Shown here: piece after piece, positions 44,511-54,245 of the stretch
Layout of the letters: every line of letters begins with the position of its first letter
Position numbering within the stretch: the first letter of the stretch is position 1
DNA from: Rhyzopertha dominica
Lineage: Eukaryota > Arthropoda > Insecta > Coleoptera > Bostrichidae
Direction: 5' to 3'
Length of the DNA: 64,000 nucleotides
Assembly: GCA_025024175.1 (NCBI GenBank)
Contig: QCXZ01000053.1
Coordinates: 3,038,001-3,102,000 of the forward strand
Made by a program: the position numbers and the translations under genes
Notes under the pieces: model-generated
Seen by the model: the letters and a program-made list of their open reading frames with translations, nothing else
Told to the model about the DNA's origin: nothing
Database searches by the model: none

Positions 44511-45179
44511 ATAATTATTACTTGAACATGGAGCTCTAACTGCTTTTCTGTTAATAAATGTTGGTGGATAAATAGATATAAATATGACTTAATGATTAAT
44601 TTTCTTCAATTTAGAATAGCATTGGTTTCTGGATCATTTTTAAATTTTTCCACCATATTTTTGGCATATGGTGGTCTTCATAAGGGACGACTATTAAAAA
44701 ATAACTCATATTGAAAATTTTCTAAGCCAATGCAATTTTAAATAGGCGGACATTGTGGGGCAGGTTATGTACTCTGGTAAAATGCAGAGAGCTTCTTTGA
44801 AGGCATACTTTCAGCTGAATTTCTATTAGTAAACCTTTTAATTTTTGTAGAGTCTTGCATCAACCTCTTTGGGCAACAGGTTTGATGTTTTGCTAACATA
44901 ACCCTGACGTTTATTTGGTTGCTTTCTCTAAACTGCCTCAACTAACGTGGCTTAATAAATTACATATATTTCGATTTCACGACAAAAGAGCACTATCAGG
45001 ATAGTACTGCAACCAAAAGATTTAAGTAGACACTCCGTTCGTTTAGGCAGACTATCGATTATCTAAAATTAAAAATATCTAAAACCTATCTTCATCGATT
45101 GTCGCAAGTCAGGATAATCAGAATATAAACAAACTAAAACAAAAAACAACTGCTGTGTCTCGAAAACCAACCCCAAAAA
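44511..45179. other. No certain gene; maybe older part of the pogo-like copy
   Basis: Minus-strand phrases could be decayed upstream transposase, but none is strong enough to call. Otherwise AT-rich. Confidence 0.35.
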
Positions 45180-45650
45180 ACAGCAATTTTGGCCGACATC
45201 AAATCCACTTCTAAACCTTTCAGGCTTATGCGCTCTATGCTCCGAAGTTATTCACTCTCCTCTCGTCAATCTAAATGCACTGGAAAACGAAAGCTCCGGA
45301 TTGAATCCGTCGTTTTAATCCGGGGTTCGCCCTTATCCACCACACACTGCGACCAAATCCATATAAACAGCGGCGGCCGGAATTTTGAGGGGCCGTTTAC
45401 GTGCGGAACCTGTTGAGCCGATCGGCGGCGGCATCATCGGGGACGCGCACCGATCCTNACCCCATCTACAAGTCCGAAGAGGATATTCGCGGAGCTCCCG
45501 GACAATACCCGGACCCGGGTCATCCATCTCGGGCCGCTGTTTTCAAAGTGAAATAACTGGATAAACAGAGATACCGCCTCTCTCTGGATTTTATTTATCG
45601 CGCCGGGGACGATGTCATTTTTCAGCGGCCCTTGATTCCGAGAATTTTAG
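45180..45650. other. GC-richer island, no recognised gene
   Basis: CpG-rich, with an ambiguous base at 45458. Short overlapping frames on both strands match nothing I know. Confidence 0.4.
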
Positions 45651-45667
45651 AGTAGGGGTAGATTGGT

Positions 45668-46108
45668 TTGGTGTGGGCGATGATAATATATATAGGGGAA
45701 AAAGTTTTAACGACCAGGCCTGGTACAAAACGCTTGTTTCTAACTCAAATGCTTCAGGATAAGGATGTTGTGATCATATTCTCTTTGAGATACTTTCTTT
45801 GCACCGCCTCTAAAGAATACATAAACTTAGGACATGATACATGTTTAGGTCAAATAAATGTTATCTGCACTTATTTATATGTCTTGGTTTCCATAAAATT
45901 AATCCAGTTTCTGGCACAAAACTCTAGCAGCTTTGAGGCAGACTTAGCAATGATTCTACAACTTTTAGACGAACAGAGCACAATAATACACAAGAATTTG
46001 AACCAATGCACGTGTATTGCCCCCAAATTGTTTGTCAATGTAAAACAAATTTTTTCTGTTATATGGGCGGCATTATTATGCTCAATTGGTCAAAGCAGTT
46101 CTGCCTGA
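45668..46108 (+). CDS. Unassigned ORF, 146 codons, probably not a gene
   Basis: It begins MVWAMIIYIGEKVLTTRPGT and includes a leucine/isoleucine-rich middle (NVICTYLYVLVSIKLIQFLA) and a cysteine-containing end. I recognise no family. It is long for AT-rich DNA but lacks any supporting exon, signal or neighbour. It ends just before a transposon-like N-terminal stretch and could be part of an unknown element. Confidence 0.2.
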   Translation: MVWAMIIYIGEKVLTTRPGTKRLFLTQMLQDKDVVIIFSLRYFLCTASKEYINLGHDTCLGQINVICTYLYVLVSIKLIQFLAQNSSSFEADLAMILQLLDEQSTIIHKNLNQCTCIAPKLFVNVKQIFSVIWAALLCSIGQSSSA

Positions 46109-46124
46109 ATACAAATACCAAAAT

Positions 46125-46394
46125 AGTAATTATATGATCAAGAAAATCCGGCGGATGCAGCATTTTTATTGGATTTGCTGGAAAACTGTTCATACTTAGA
46201 CTTGAACGACGAGGAAAATTATTTCCCAGTTTTTTCCAAACGTAATTCGTGTAGAAGCCGACAAATTTGGCCCAAAAAGTTTTGAAAAGTCTCATTGGGA
46301 CGATGAGGATAATTTGCCTTTGTCTTTATATATAGGACTAGAAAACGAGCTAAAGTTCCAAGATATTATAACTAAAAAGGATGACATAAAATAG
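46125..46394 (+). pseudogene. Possible piggyBac-like N-terminal fragment
   Basis: The frame reads NPADAAFLLDLLENCSYLDL followed by an acidic stretch, and in a shifted frame ENELKFQDIITKKDDI. Acidic 'LLEN...DL.DEE' leaders precede the catalytic domain in piggyBac transposases, but they vary a lot. Nothing of the catalytic domain is present. It may instead be the leader of the Sailor-like gene that follows. Confidence 0.25.
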
Positions 46395-46814
46395 TATAAG
46401 CGTGATTTGTTGCACAAGGATATTACTGAGAAGAACATTGTGTCATGCTGTGGAAAAATTTTGGTAAAATATTTAAAAAATGTTGGTTTCGAGTTCCAGC
46501 GCATTAATAAAATCAACTATTTAATAGAAAGCGACTTGGTGACAAGGTACCGACTTGTTATCTGCAAGAAATCAAATAATATCGAGAAGAATATCAACAA
46601 ATATTTTATTTAGACGGAACTTGGTTTGATACTCATGAAGCAGTCCAAAATATATAGAATGACGGTTCAAAGAAATGTGTTTTAAATATTCCATCTTCTA
46701 AAGGTAAAATTTCAACTTTGCATGCCGGGAGTGAAAATGGATTTGTGCCTGATACCTAAGGCATAAAAATTTGAAGACGTGGTTCACAGAAAACTTAATT
46801 AGAAAATTTCCTAA

Positions 46815-46820
46815 ATGTAG
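46815..46820 (+). repeat. Target-site duplication ATGTAG, left copy
   Basis: ATGTAG at 46815-46820 recurs at 47405-47410, one copy on each side of the inserted PLE fragment. The frame argument supports a 6-bp target-site duplication. Confidence 0.6.
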
Positions 46821-47404
46821 ACGAGGGTGAATACTTTCAGCGTCCATAATATAAGATAATATTTTGTCGGATAGATCGCTGTCTCTTGAAAACACTGACA
46901 AAAAATTAATAGTCTGACGTTTCTATTACACCTGTAATTTTTGTCAAAGAAGAACCTCAAAATTTGCCTGACACAAGTTCAAACAAAATTTTGAAAGCAA
47001 ATAAACAAATCGCCAAGGATGCGAGACGTCATAGAAACAACGTGCCAGCCTGATAAAAAAGAACCTAACTATGAAAAAGGAACTACCTACCTACTAGATA
47101 TACACGAACTACTTGATAAAAGATAACTACAAAATAGCCTTCCAAAGCTCGTAATTTCCACAATCCCTATTAAAATTATTAGTTTTTCTACAAATTTCTA
47201 TAGCTTCTTTTATTAGACGTTTGTGACAATATTTTTCTCTATGTAAAATTTTTGTTTTATCAAAATCAATCATGTGTTTAGTCAAATATGAGTGTTCAGC
47301 TACGGAAGATTTATCTATCTGTTGCAACCTAGTAGCACGTATGTGTTCTTTCAAACGCGTACCTACTTTTCTTTTAGTTTGACCTATGTAACACTTGTAG
47401 TACT
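46821..47404 (-). mobile_element. Penelope-like element, copy 3 (3' end), nested
   Basis: 584-bp, strongly 5'-truncated PLE on the minus strand, same family as copies 1 and 2. It holds most of the GIY-YIG nuclease and the 3' end (GCTGAAAGTATTCACCCTCG read on the minus strand), including the hairpin at 46925-46938. It interrupts a Sailor-like transposase gene. 5' truncation and a short target duplication are usual for PLE insertions. Confidence 0.8.
47127..47400 (-). pseudogene. PLE GIY-YIG endonuclease part
   Basis: The frame reads CYIGQTKRKVGTRLKEHIRA, then QIDKSSVAEHSYLTKHMIDF and a C-terminus ending GNYELWKAIL at 47127. The YIG motif, the conserved arginine region (KRKVGTRLKEH) and the later E/N-containing helix are intact, but the GIY strand is cut off by the 5' truncation. 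This is the cleanest endonuclease tail of the family in the window (75 open codons). Confidence 0.75.
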
Positions 47405-47564
47405 ATGTAGTATCATTATATTCGACAATGCCAGTGGCCATTCTGTACTAATTGATAAAGTTCCGAACAACAGCAGTAAAAAAGCATTCCCAACTAAAGA
47501 AGAGTTATAATTTAAAAACAAAGAAGGAATAATTGTTCACTAGCATGCTGTCGTAACCTGCATC

Positions 47565-47785
47565 GGTCCCTTCAGCGATAAATTTTATACATAAGCGCAT
47601 ATGTAACTATGGGTTTATGGGTATCACGACTTTGGTTTTGGTATAAACTCATATTAAGCATTTTCGGTTTAGGTCCCCAAGTTTTTCCTGTTGTGCATCT
47701 GCAGGCCCATAAAGTTGTTATTCTTTTCATATGAGGCTTAAAAATCATCCCGATATCTAGTCTCATCCTCTTCCCATAGTCTCAG
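47565..47785 (-). pseudogene. Non-LTR RT thumb fragment
   Basis: The minus-strand frame reads HMKRITTLWACRCTTGKTWG, then PKPKMLNMSLYQNQ and PIVTYALMYKI. This fits the post-RT region of I/Jockey-type elements ('KKAT.ALW.CRR..GK.WGL.PK...W.Y....RP...YA...WW'). Only this part is present. It abuts the Sailor-like copy. Confidence 0.5.
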
Positions 47786-48119
47786 TTCCTTCAGATGTTG
47801 AAGGTTTTTTATCCAGTGGTGTTTTTGTAGAATTGACCGCCAGGGCTTGGCTCAGTAAGTCCACATTTTTCATCAGCACTAAACCAGCGTTCCATCAAGC
47901 ACATGTTCCTTAAGTTACCCAGACTAACGCTAAGTAAGGTGCAGTGGTCACTTTTATTATAACAGAAATACAAAAACAAATCATCTAGATGTGCTATATA
48001 CTATAAGTTTCAGCTGAATCTAGAAAATTTTAAGTCAAAGTAGTTGAACGAGTGATACAGTCAGTAAAATTCCTATTCTGGTAGAAGACATAAATAGAAA
48101 TTCTGCAAGGCAGAAACAA
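47786..48119. other. No gene seen
   Basis: Mixed-composition spacer without recognisable domain. Confidence 0.4.
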
Positions 48120-48860
48120 ACGCTGCCGACAAAATAAAGCGTCAATAAAACGCCGAAATAGGCGCCTTTTCGATTTTATACGTTTCATGTGAGGTAGGCA
48201 TTTATCCACCTCGTCCTTATACGGCTCGAAAATTCTTCAAACGCAAAGCCTTCAAGAAAGAGTTCATTGCTGGCCTAATAAAATATTTGCCCCTGGCACT
48301 ACCTCGCCTCTCCTTTTTAAACGGATTAATAAAAAGCTGAATACATTACCGCCGCTCGGGAATTTTTTGCGCGTTATTAAATCTAATTCTATAAATTGGG
48401 CACGTGCGCCCATCTCATTTTCACCTTAATATCGCATAAAAATAACCCACCCCTTTAAAAGTCGCTACTCGCGCGCGCGTAATTTGCTCTGAATAACGCC
48501 AGATGATTGTATGCAGGATTTCAATCCACTTACCCCGTGGAGCCCTCCACCTTCCACCACGCGTCCGTGATAACGTATACTCATAATANACCGTTTAAAG
48601 CACCGGCTGCATCAGGGCCCTCGAGACCCGCGCAGCACTTCACTCGCCCGTTATTACCAACTAAAATTACATTTCTAGCAAACAACGCTCAACACCGAGT
48701 TAATATACCCGTATGGGCGAAATGAATATCTGCTGCTTCATGTTTACCCTTTTTTCAGCGTTTTTCAGTCTTCGGAGGGGCGCGCTAAATTGAGGGACCT
48801 CGGAGTCCTCGAGTTTTACTTTCAACCGCAGGTACGAGTGGTTTAAATTAAAAATGTTGA
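48120..48860. other. GC-richer island, no recognised gene
   Basis: Includes a CG-repeat patch near 48470 and an ambiguous base at 48589. The 72-codon frame at 48507-48725 matches nothing known. Confidence 0.4.
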
Positions 48861-48966
48861 ATTCGCCTCTCAAGAATAAATATGGGATTTATTTTCGTCA
48901 TTCGTTTAACGATAATGACGAGGACTGAGTAATGTAGCCTGCTAGAAGGGCTATCAAAAGTATATA

Positions 48967-50322
48967 CAGGGTCGCTATAAAGTATGGAACCGGCAAGATA
49001 TTTCAGGTTTTCTGGAATTTTTGCAACTCCGTGTCAGCTCTCATTTCTGGGATATGGCCGCAAATTGCATTTTTTTAAATAGGAAAGGGGATCAAAAGGC
49101 AAAAAGCAAAAGGATATTTTTCCTGATTTCAAAAGTGCATCACACTTGTACAATTGAGGAAAGTGTAAATACAAGAATTGAGCCTGACAAAGAACTAAAA
49201 GAGTGAAAACAATTTTCTTTATCGCTAAAATGAACAAAAAAAGGCAGGTATTACCATTTCTTCTTGACTGGGGATAATTTTTGTCTAATTTGATGAATTT
49301 CTTGCGAATCGGATACCCAAAAAGTAAAAAATAAAAACATGATTCCTTGAAAAATGCATTATTCTTTCAGATTTACATTACAGAAGATGTTCAAAAAGTT
49401 ACACATTTACTTCCTGGCATTAATATACTCTTGAGTAAAAGTTTTCTAATGTTCTTTGTAGCATATTTGGAGGTAAGTTCTGAATTTATGCCCTGATTCG
49501 CTTTTTTAAATCTTGTGCATCATTGTGGCCGATCAGCATAAATTTGTCTGAAAATATGGCATTCAAATATCCACGAATGTTAACTGCAAATCAATCTTCA
49601 TCTATTATGTTCATAGCAGTTTCGCAAAATTCTATCCTACGATCATCTTGTCTCAGTTCTTGTAATAAGTGAATTTTTGTATAGATGAAACTTATCTTTT
49701 TAGAAAATTTTCTGAACTGATCTGCTAATATGGTGAGTGAGAGCACACTGTTTTACGGAACACTTGGGATTCTCTTGCACATCTAAAAGGACATTCAAGC
49801 TGCTTTCCTCACTCGTAGCAACCTTTGGACATCCTGGTTTTTGACGATTTTTATCACCGCCGGTTTCGTCAAAACTTTACAATGTTTTAATAACTATTGA
49901 TCTGGCAATTGGTTCACGATCTTCATAAATTGCATTGTAGAGTGCAACTACTTCAGAATAACTTCGCCTTCTATCTCCAAAACCAATCATCATCAAACTT
50001 TCGATGCGATCATGTTCAGTTAACTGAGGCATTGCGATTGCAAATATTAAATGAAAATTAGCAACAGTCACAAGTAAAATGGAGACACCTGGAGTTTTTG
50101 TTCTTTCTGCAAGACCAATTTTGTTATCACACTTTTCTCAACTCAGAAGCAATAAATTATACAAGAGCGTTACATTTTCGAAATCAGGAAAGAATATCCT
50201 TTTCAATCGTGTGCCTTTTGACTCCCAGAAAGTGCATTTTAATTATACCCATAGGACAATGCACAATTTCAGAAAAATCGATCGAACGGAACCTGAAATA
50301 TCCATACCTTGTAGGGAACCTA
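48967..50322 (-). mobile_element. Tc1-like transposon with ~200-bp TIRs, internally deleted
   Basis: The right end in element orientation starts at 48967 with CAGGGTCGCTATAAAGTATG after TA. The left end lies at about 50322, reading AGGTTCCCTACAAGGTATGG on the minus strand next to TA. Similarity between the ends continues for about 200 bp (ATATTTCAGGTT, TTTTCTGG, CAAAAGGCA, ATATT(C)TTCCTGATTTC, CTTGTA.AATT), with small insertions. The solo ends at 831 and 1491 belong to the same family. Confidence 0.8.
49200..50041 (-). pseudogene. Transposase of the long-TIR element, DDE core deleted
   Basis: The minus strand reads MPQLTEHDRIESLMMIGFGD from about 50032, RRRSYSEVVALYNAIYEDRE (first HTH), then after a break FDETGGDKNRQKPGCPKVAT, SLNVLLDVQENPKCSVKQCA and HISRSVQKIF (second HTH). 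Then comes LRQDDRRIEFCETAMNIIDE in a mix of frames. The next block is VNIRGYLNAIFSDKFMLIGH, DLKKRIRA and QNLPPNMLQRTLENFYSRVY, the C-terminus. The region with the first two catalytic acids is missing between them. Many stops are present. Confidence 0.7.
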
Positions 50323-50429
50323 TATAAAAAATATCCCGGTATGCATGAAACTACTATAGCTGTCTCAGTAATTTCGGGTATATCTGAGTTGTCTATGATG
50401 TCTAAAAAACTCTGTTATCTGTAAAAATC

Positions 50430-50910
50430 ACACGATGACGGGGGATCAAAATGCTTGTTGGACAGTAATTTAGTATATTACCTACAACAATAATATTTCT
50501 CTTGAGGTTGGTGTGTCTCCCAATCAATAGAAAAGAAATCAACTTCCCTTGTCTAAATGTAGCTGTCCAACTGAACTGAAAGAAAAATGGGGAAGAATTA
50601 TTGCTATCAATTTCCAAAGCAATTTTATATCAAAATGTTGGGAATTAAAGTGATTTAAAAAGATTGTTAAGGTGAGGTCATATAATAAGACTGTCGTCAA
50701 CATAACGGAGCCAATTTTTAGCTTTTAGTTCTGATGATTCTAAAGGTATTTATTCAAAGGCTTCCATGAATAACTTGCTACTACTGGTGATGATGGGGAA
50801 CACATAGGTGTACCAGGAATTTGTCGGTAGAATTGAACACAAAATGTGAAATTTGTTGAAGTAAGACATTTTTAAATCAAGTCTCCGAATATATCAGGCT
50901 AGTAATTCCG
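50430..50910 (-). pseudogene. PLE reverse transcriptase fragment, further lineage
   Basis: On the minus strand: TSTNFTFCVQFYRQIPGTPM, CSPSSPVVAS (normally GSPLSPVVA), then LKAKNWLRYVDDSLII with catalytic YVDD at 50693-50704. Next are LNSQHFDIKIALEIDSNNSS, FRQGKLISFLLIGRHTNLK. It belongs to the PLE superfamily, but the 'TPM', 'FRQGKL' and 'LIGRHTNL' wording differs from copies 1-3. Frameshifts separate the blocks. No endonuclease was seen. Confidence 0.6.
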
Positions 50911-51049
50911 GAACAATAATTGACGGATAATCGTTACGGATTCTGGAAATGAAACTTTTGTAGAATTAAAATGGTTGCGATTAAATTTGTAACCACGACT
51001 CCTAAAATTTGCTCGAGGCAACCATTCATAAAGCGACGATCTTACAAAT

Positions 51050-51330
51050 TTAAACAATTACCGAAATAACCCTCGAATTTCTGAATTCGACCCTAAGCAC
51101 GGCTGCTGACGTACCGCATCCCAATGTGAGGAAAATTCGGGCGGGCAGGCCCGAGATAAATTGGAGGCTACTTTAATTCCTCGTCAGATCTCATCCGACA
51201 ATGGCCCAAAATTAAATTAACGCAATTAAATATGCAAACGTCCTGATCACCATCAATTAACTTNATGGCCCTTTCCGAACGAACCCCTGACTAATGGAAA
51301 CAAAGCTGCAGANGGAATAAATTAAAAAAA
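51050..51330. other. GC-richer island, no recognised gene
   Basis: Moderately GC-rich, with two ambiguous bases (51264, 51313). No domain recognised. The DNA from 51331 to 51699 is AT-rich and empty. Confidence 0.4.
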
Positions 51331-51699
51331 TAGAGGATCTTTTGCCTGGAGTGGTGTTTCGTCGTTAATAGTGGGGGGAGCACTTGGACAAATATTTATG
51401 AAGGAAAGAATTTACTATGATACACTGCGATATTAGCGCATATTACTTTACGGATGAGTACCATTTTTAATTTAAATCTGAGTGCCCGATGGACTCTATA
51501 GTGATAAAAAGTAATACAAAAAATGAAAGCCAAGTTATTGCACCCCAGATTTTGAAGCTTTTAGCAATAGGAACTTTTGTGAAAGCTACTACTACGTAGT
51601 AAATGAAAAGTTGGTATATTATATCTAAGTTACTAGATAAGTTCAATATAATCAATTTTCTTATGTAGTAACCTAGGTGTCAATTTTTAACTGTAGTTA

Positions 51700-51990
51700 T
51701 AGGACACAATTGAGGGTAAAAACTGTACTCAACGAGTCAGGTCTATTACGATTGGAAGGTACCAAAACTCTTGGTTTGTCCAAGATCCATGAAGCTAAAG
51801 TCCCATTAAGACCTATAGTCGATACGATTGGCAGTCTTTGTTACAGAACTATTTAAACCTTATCTACTTATCTACTTTCAAAATTTTGTTTGAACTTAAA
51901 GGCTTAATAGAAAGGTCAGATTAATAATTTTTTGTCAGTGTTTAATAGTGACAGCGATTTTTCCGAAAGGAAATATATTATCTAACTCGT
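51700..51990 (+). pseudogene. PLE copy with RT start fused to 3' end (internal deletion)
   Basis: At 51755-51857 one frame reads EGTKTLGLSKIHEAKVPLRP, then IVDTIGSLCYRTI. This is the early RT block of PLEs ('LYGLPKIHK...PLRPI'). Ten bases later the 3' untranslated end of the copy 1 family begins (TTTCAAAATTTTGTTTGAAC, matching about 5200-5225) and runs to about 51990. Most of the RT and the whole endonuclease are therefore missing. The early block is not kept in copies 1-3, so the family link rests on the 3' end. Confidence 0.6.
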
Positions 51991-52059
51991 TATATTGGTG
52001 GCATATGTCTTGACAACACAAAAATTATACCAAGTGTCGAGAAGGTAAGGGATAAAATT

Positions 52060-52503
52060 CAAAATAAGGGTAACTTTCAAAAATCTGAGAAAAATACGCT
52101 GAAACTCAAAACTTAAGATTTAAATTTTAAGAGAGCAGTCTATTAATATGACCAAGATATATTGTCATCATATGTTTCTTTACAGAATCATATGCATTCT
52201 TGTGTCATTCAACCCTTTATTATCTAAAGAATTCAAACATTTTGTCATTTGGCATAAAATACTCAAAATGGGCACAATCGGAAAACGGTTACTTGGCATG
52301 TGCATAAAATGACGTTCAAAAAATTACATAGAGAAGTACGCAAGCAAAAGTTGAAAAGTGTGATTACATATTTAATCTACAATTTAACATACGAAATCGG
52401 TCCAAATGACACCTATCCCCAATTAACGAAAACGTCAAATTGTATCATTAGAAAAAAAGTTACACTGAAAGAATTCAAAATCTACAAACGCTCGAATCTA
52501 TAA
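52060..52503 (+). repeat. Repeat B, partner of repeat A; possible PLE N-terminus
   Basis: The first 310 bp match 19345-19528. A 67-codon frame (52300-52503) reads MTFKKLHREVRKQKLKSVIT and ends EFKIYKRSNL. It is basic and predicted helical, like PLE N-terminal regions, but I cannot prove this. It follows a PLE 3' end within 70 bp, as would be seen in a partial tandem PLE. Confidence 0.4.
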
Positions 52504-52544
52504 ATGATATCTTTTTGTCTACTAATATCAATCGCATTTTTTAT

Positions 52545-52830
52545 TATATTTGAAGAGAATACATTTGGTTCGAGCAAGATGGCGCACCACCACAGTTTGT
52601 TTTGCGGTCACTTCTTTCATTACTTTTTTGCTAGTAGATGCATAGGTCACTCGGGGATTGTCGGATGGCCAAATTTGACTTTTTTTTTCTATGTCATTTA
52701 AGAAGTAAAGTATATGTAGATTCTAAACCTTGTTACTCAATTAATGTGAAGACCAAAGTATTTTGTTTTATTATTCAGTTAGTTAAAAAGCGGCTGTTGT
52801 CGAAAATAATCTCCGCACAGCACTAGGGCG
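52545..52830 (+). pseudogene. Tc1/mariner-like transposase C-terminal fragment
   Basis: It starts WFEQDGAPPQFVL, the 'QQDGAPPH' motif with the second catalytic D. After frame changes it continues ASRCIGHSGIVGWPNLTFFF ('..RWIGR.GP..WP..SPDLT..DFF') and HLRSKVYVDSKPCYS, then LVKKRLLSKIISA. The third acid is destroyed. It differs from the fragments at 36, 43 and 49 kb. It ends where a GC-richer island begins. Confidence 0.65.
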
Positions 52831-53170
52831 AGGAATGAATAGCAAAGTACCGGATCGTGCGCGCAATTAGGAGACGTGGCATTTCGTTTCCGCTTTTCCC
52901 GTCGGTATAGTTCGTGAGCCCTCCACCGGGAAATCTGGTCTAAAGCTCTACTTAGCAGTGACATTTACGAGCCAGGTAATGCACCCATCAACTACGGAAC
53001 GAGGAAATGAGTGTCTTGTACATGCCCTGGCTTAATAAGGGCAAACGGTCCCTTTGTATAACCTCGCATTCCAGCTGTTACGGCTTATTAAAAGTCGACT
53101 TTTATATTCCGCCCTGGAATTAATGAACTGGCTGTCGAAGTGGCGCACTGCTGATGTGATGCTGTAAAAA
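52831..53170. other. GC-richer island, no recognised gene
   Basis: No domain recognised; overlapping short frames only. 53171-54089 is AT-rich and empty as far as I can see. Confidence 0.4.
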
Positions 53171-54084
53171 TTTCAGCTGGAACGTTTCGAATTATTAAGC
53201 ACGTTGAGTCTGCTCTTAAAAATTTTAAGGATCCAGGTATTTAAATGAAGAAATGATCCCCTGTAGATATGTGATAATATTAAAATTTTATTCACGTGCA
53301 TCATTTGCACGTTTGCAAGGTTTTCCAAGAATTAGAAAAAAATACATAATACTTCAAGAGTTATGATGAGCCAGTCGAGATTGAGAATACAACCCAAAAA
53401 CATTTGCAGCGGTACATCTAGCGAAACACACTTTTTTAGATGTTATACTAAGACCACTACTTTGAAAAAAAACATTTAGCCAATTTTATAACAGTTCCAA
53501 TGATCATATAAGCCACTATAATGCACTTGTTGCACAATAGTAGAAAATAACTTGAATGCAACTACTGTTTTATAGGATGCTATCTGACTAAATCATGGAA
53601 ATCATTAATTTTTGTATTCATAAGAGTATAAAGCAATACAATGCTTGTCACATATCTATATCTCCTAACTACTCTAGTGCCTCTTGAATTTTTCGGAAGA
53701 ATTGATAAACTTAGAAATAATAAAAAAATATGGACATTTCATGATACTGTCATTAAAAGCTTATTCGATTTCTAGTCAGGTGGTTTGAACAACATTAATT
53801 TTTCCTCGTAATACAGAGTGATTACAGATTATTTTCGCGATGTATAAATTTAAAGTTTCTTACACATCCTTGTAAATGTCCTAATGCAATCCTTTTTTAC
53901 AAGACAACACATACATGTTTAAGCATGTCCCAGTCAGTCAAAGTTCACCCCTCTTATGTCAATGAATAGGAGCTCCATCTTTTGGGATACCAGTTATCAG
54001 TTTACGAAACAATGTAAACGTTTACTTTGATATTTAAGATATTAATAAAGTAAACACCGATTCATCAAACTAACAATATACTCT

Positions 54085-54245
54085 TTTTGTATGTTGGAGT
54101 AAATATTCCTACCTTCCAATCTGCAGGAATCTTGTTTTCTTGTATAGTGTTGCTAAAGGTTTTGTAAATTTTTTTTTGCCGTGGCTTTCTCCAGCTATTT
54201 CATTCTGTACTGGGCGTTTTCCTAACTTATTTTTTATTGCCATTT
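54085..54245 (-). pseudogene. Non-LTR RT fragment
   Basis: The minus-strand frames read AIKNKLGKRPVQNEIAGE, then NTIQENKIPADWKVGIFTPT and YKKSI. This matches the start of RTE/Craft-type reverse transcriptases ('AI..MK..K.PG.DEI..E' then 'IP.DW..GII.P.YKKG'). One frameshift. Nothing further of the RT is visible. Confidence 0.5.

Larger units (their letters stand above)
46395..47560 (+). pseudogene. Second Sailor-like transposase subfamily, split by PLE insertion
   Basis: The left part, 46407-46613, reads ILVKYLKNVGFEFQRINKIN (the 'LL..GF.Y' linker). A frameshift leads to YYLDGTWFDTHEAV with the first catalytic D at 46613-46615 (E of 'DETW' changed to G), then VLNIPSSKGKISTLHAGSEN and LKTWFTENLIRKFPK at about 46815. 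The right part starts at 47405 with SIIIFDNASGHSVLIDKVPN, second D at 47424-47426. Removing 46821-47404 plus one copy of ATGTAG joins the two halves in frame. The E-containing end is missing. It differs clearly in sequence from the copies at 7 and 27 kb. Confidence 0.75.
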
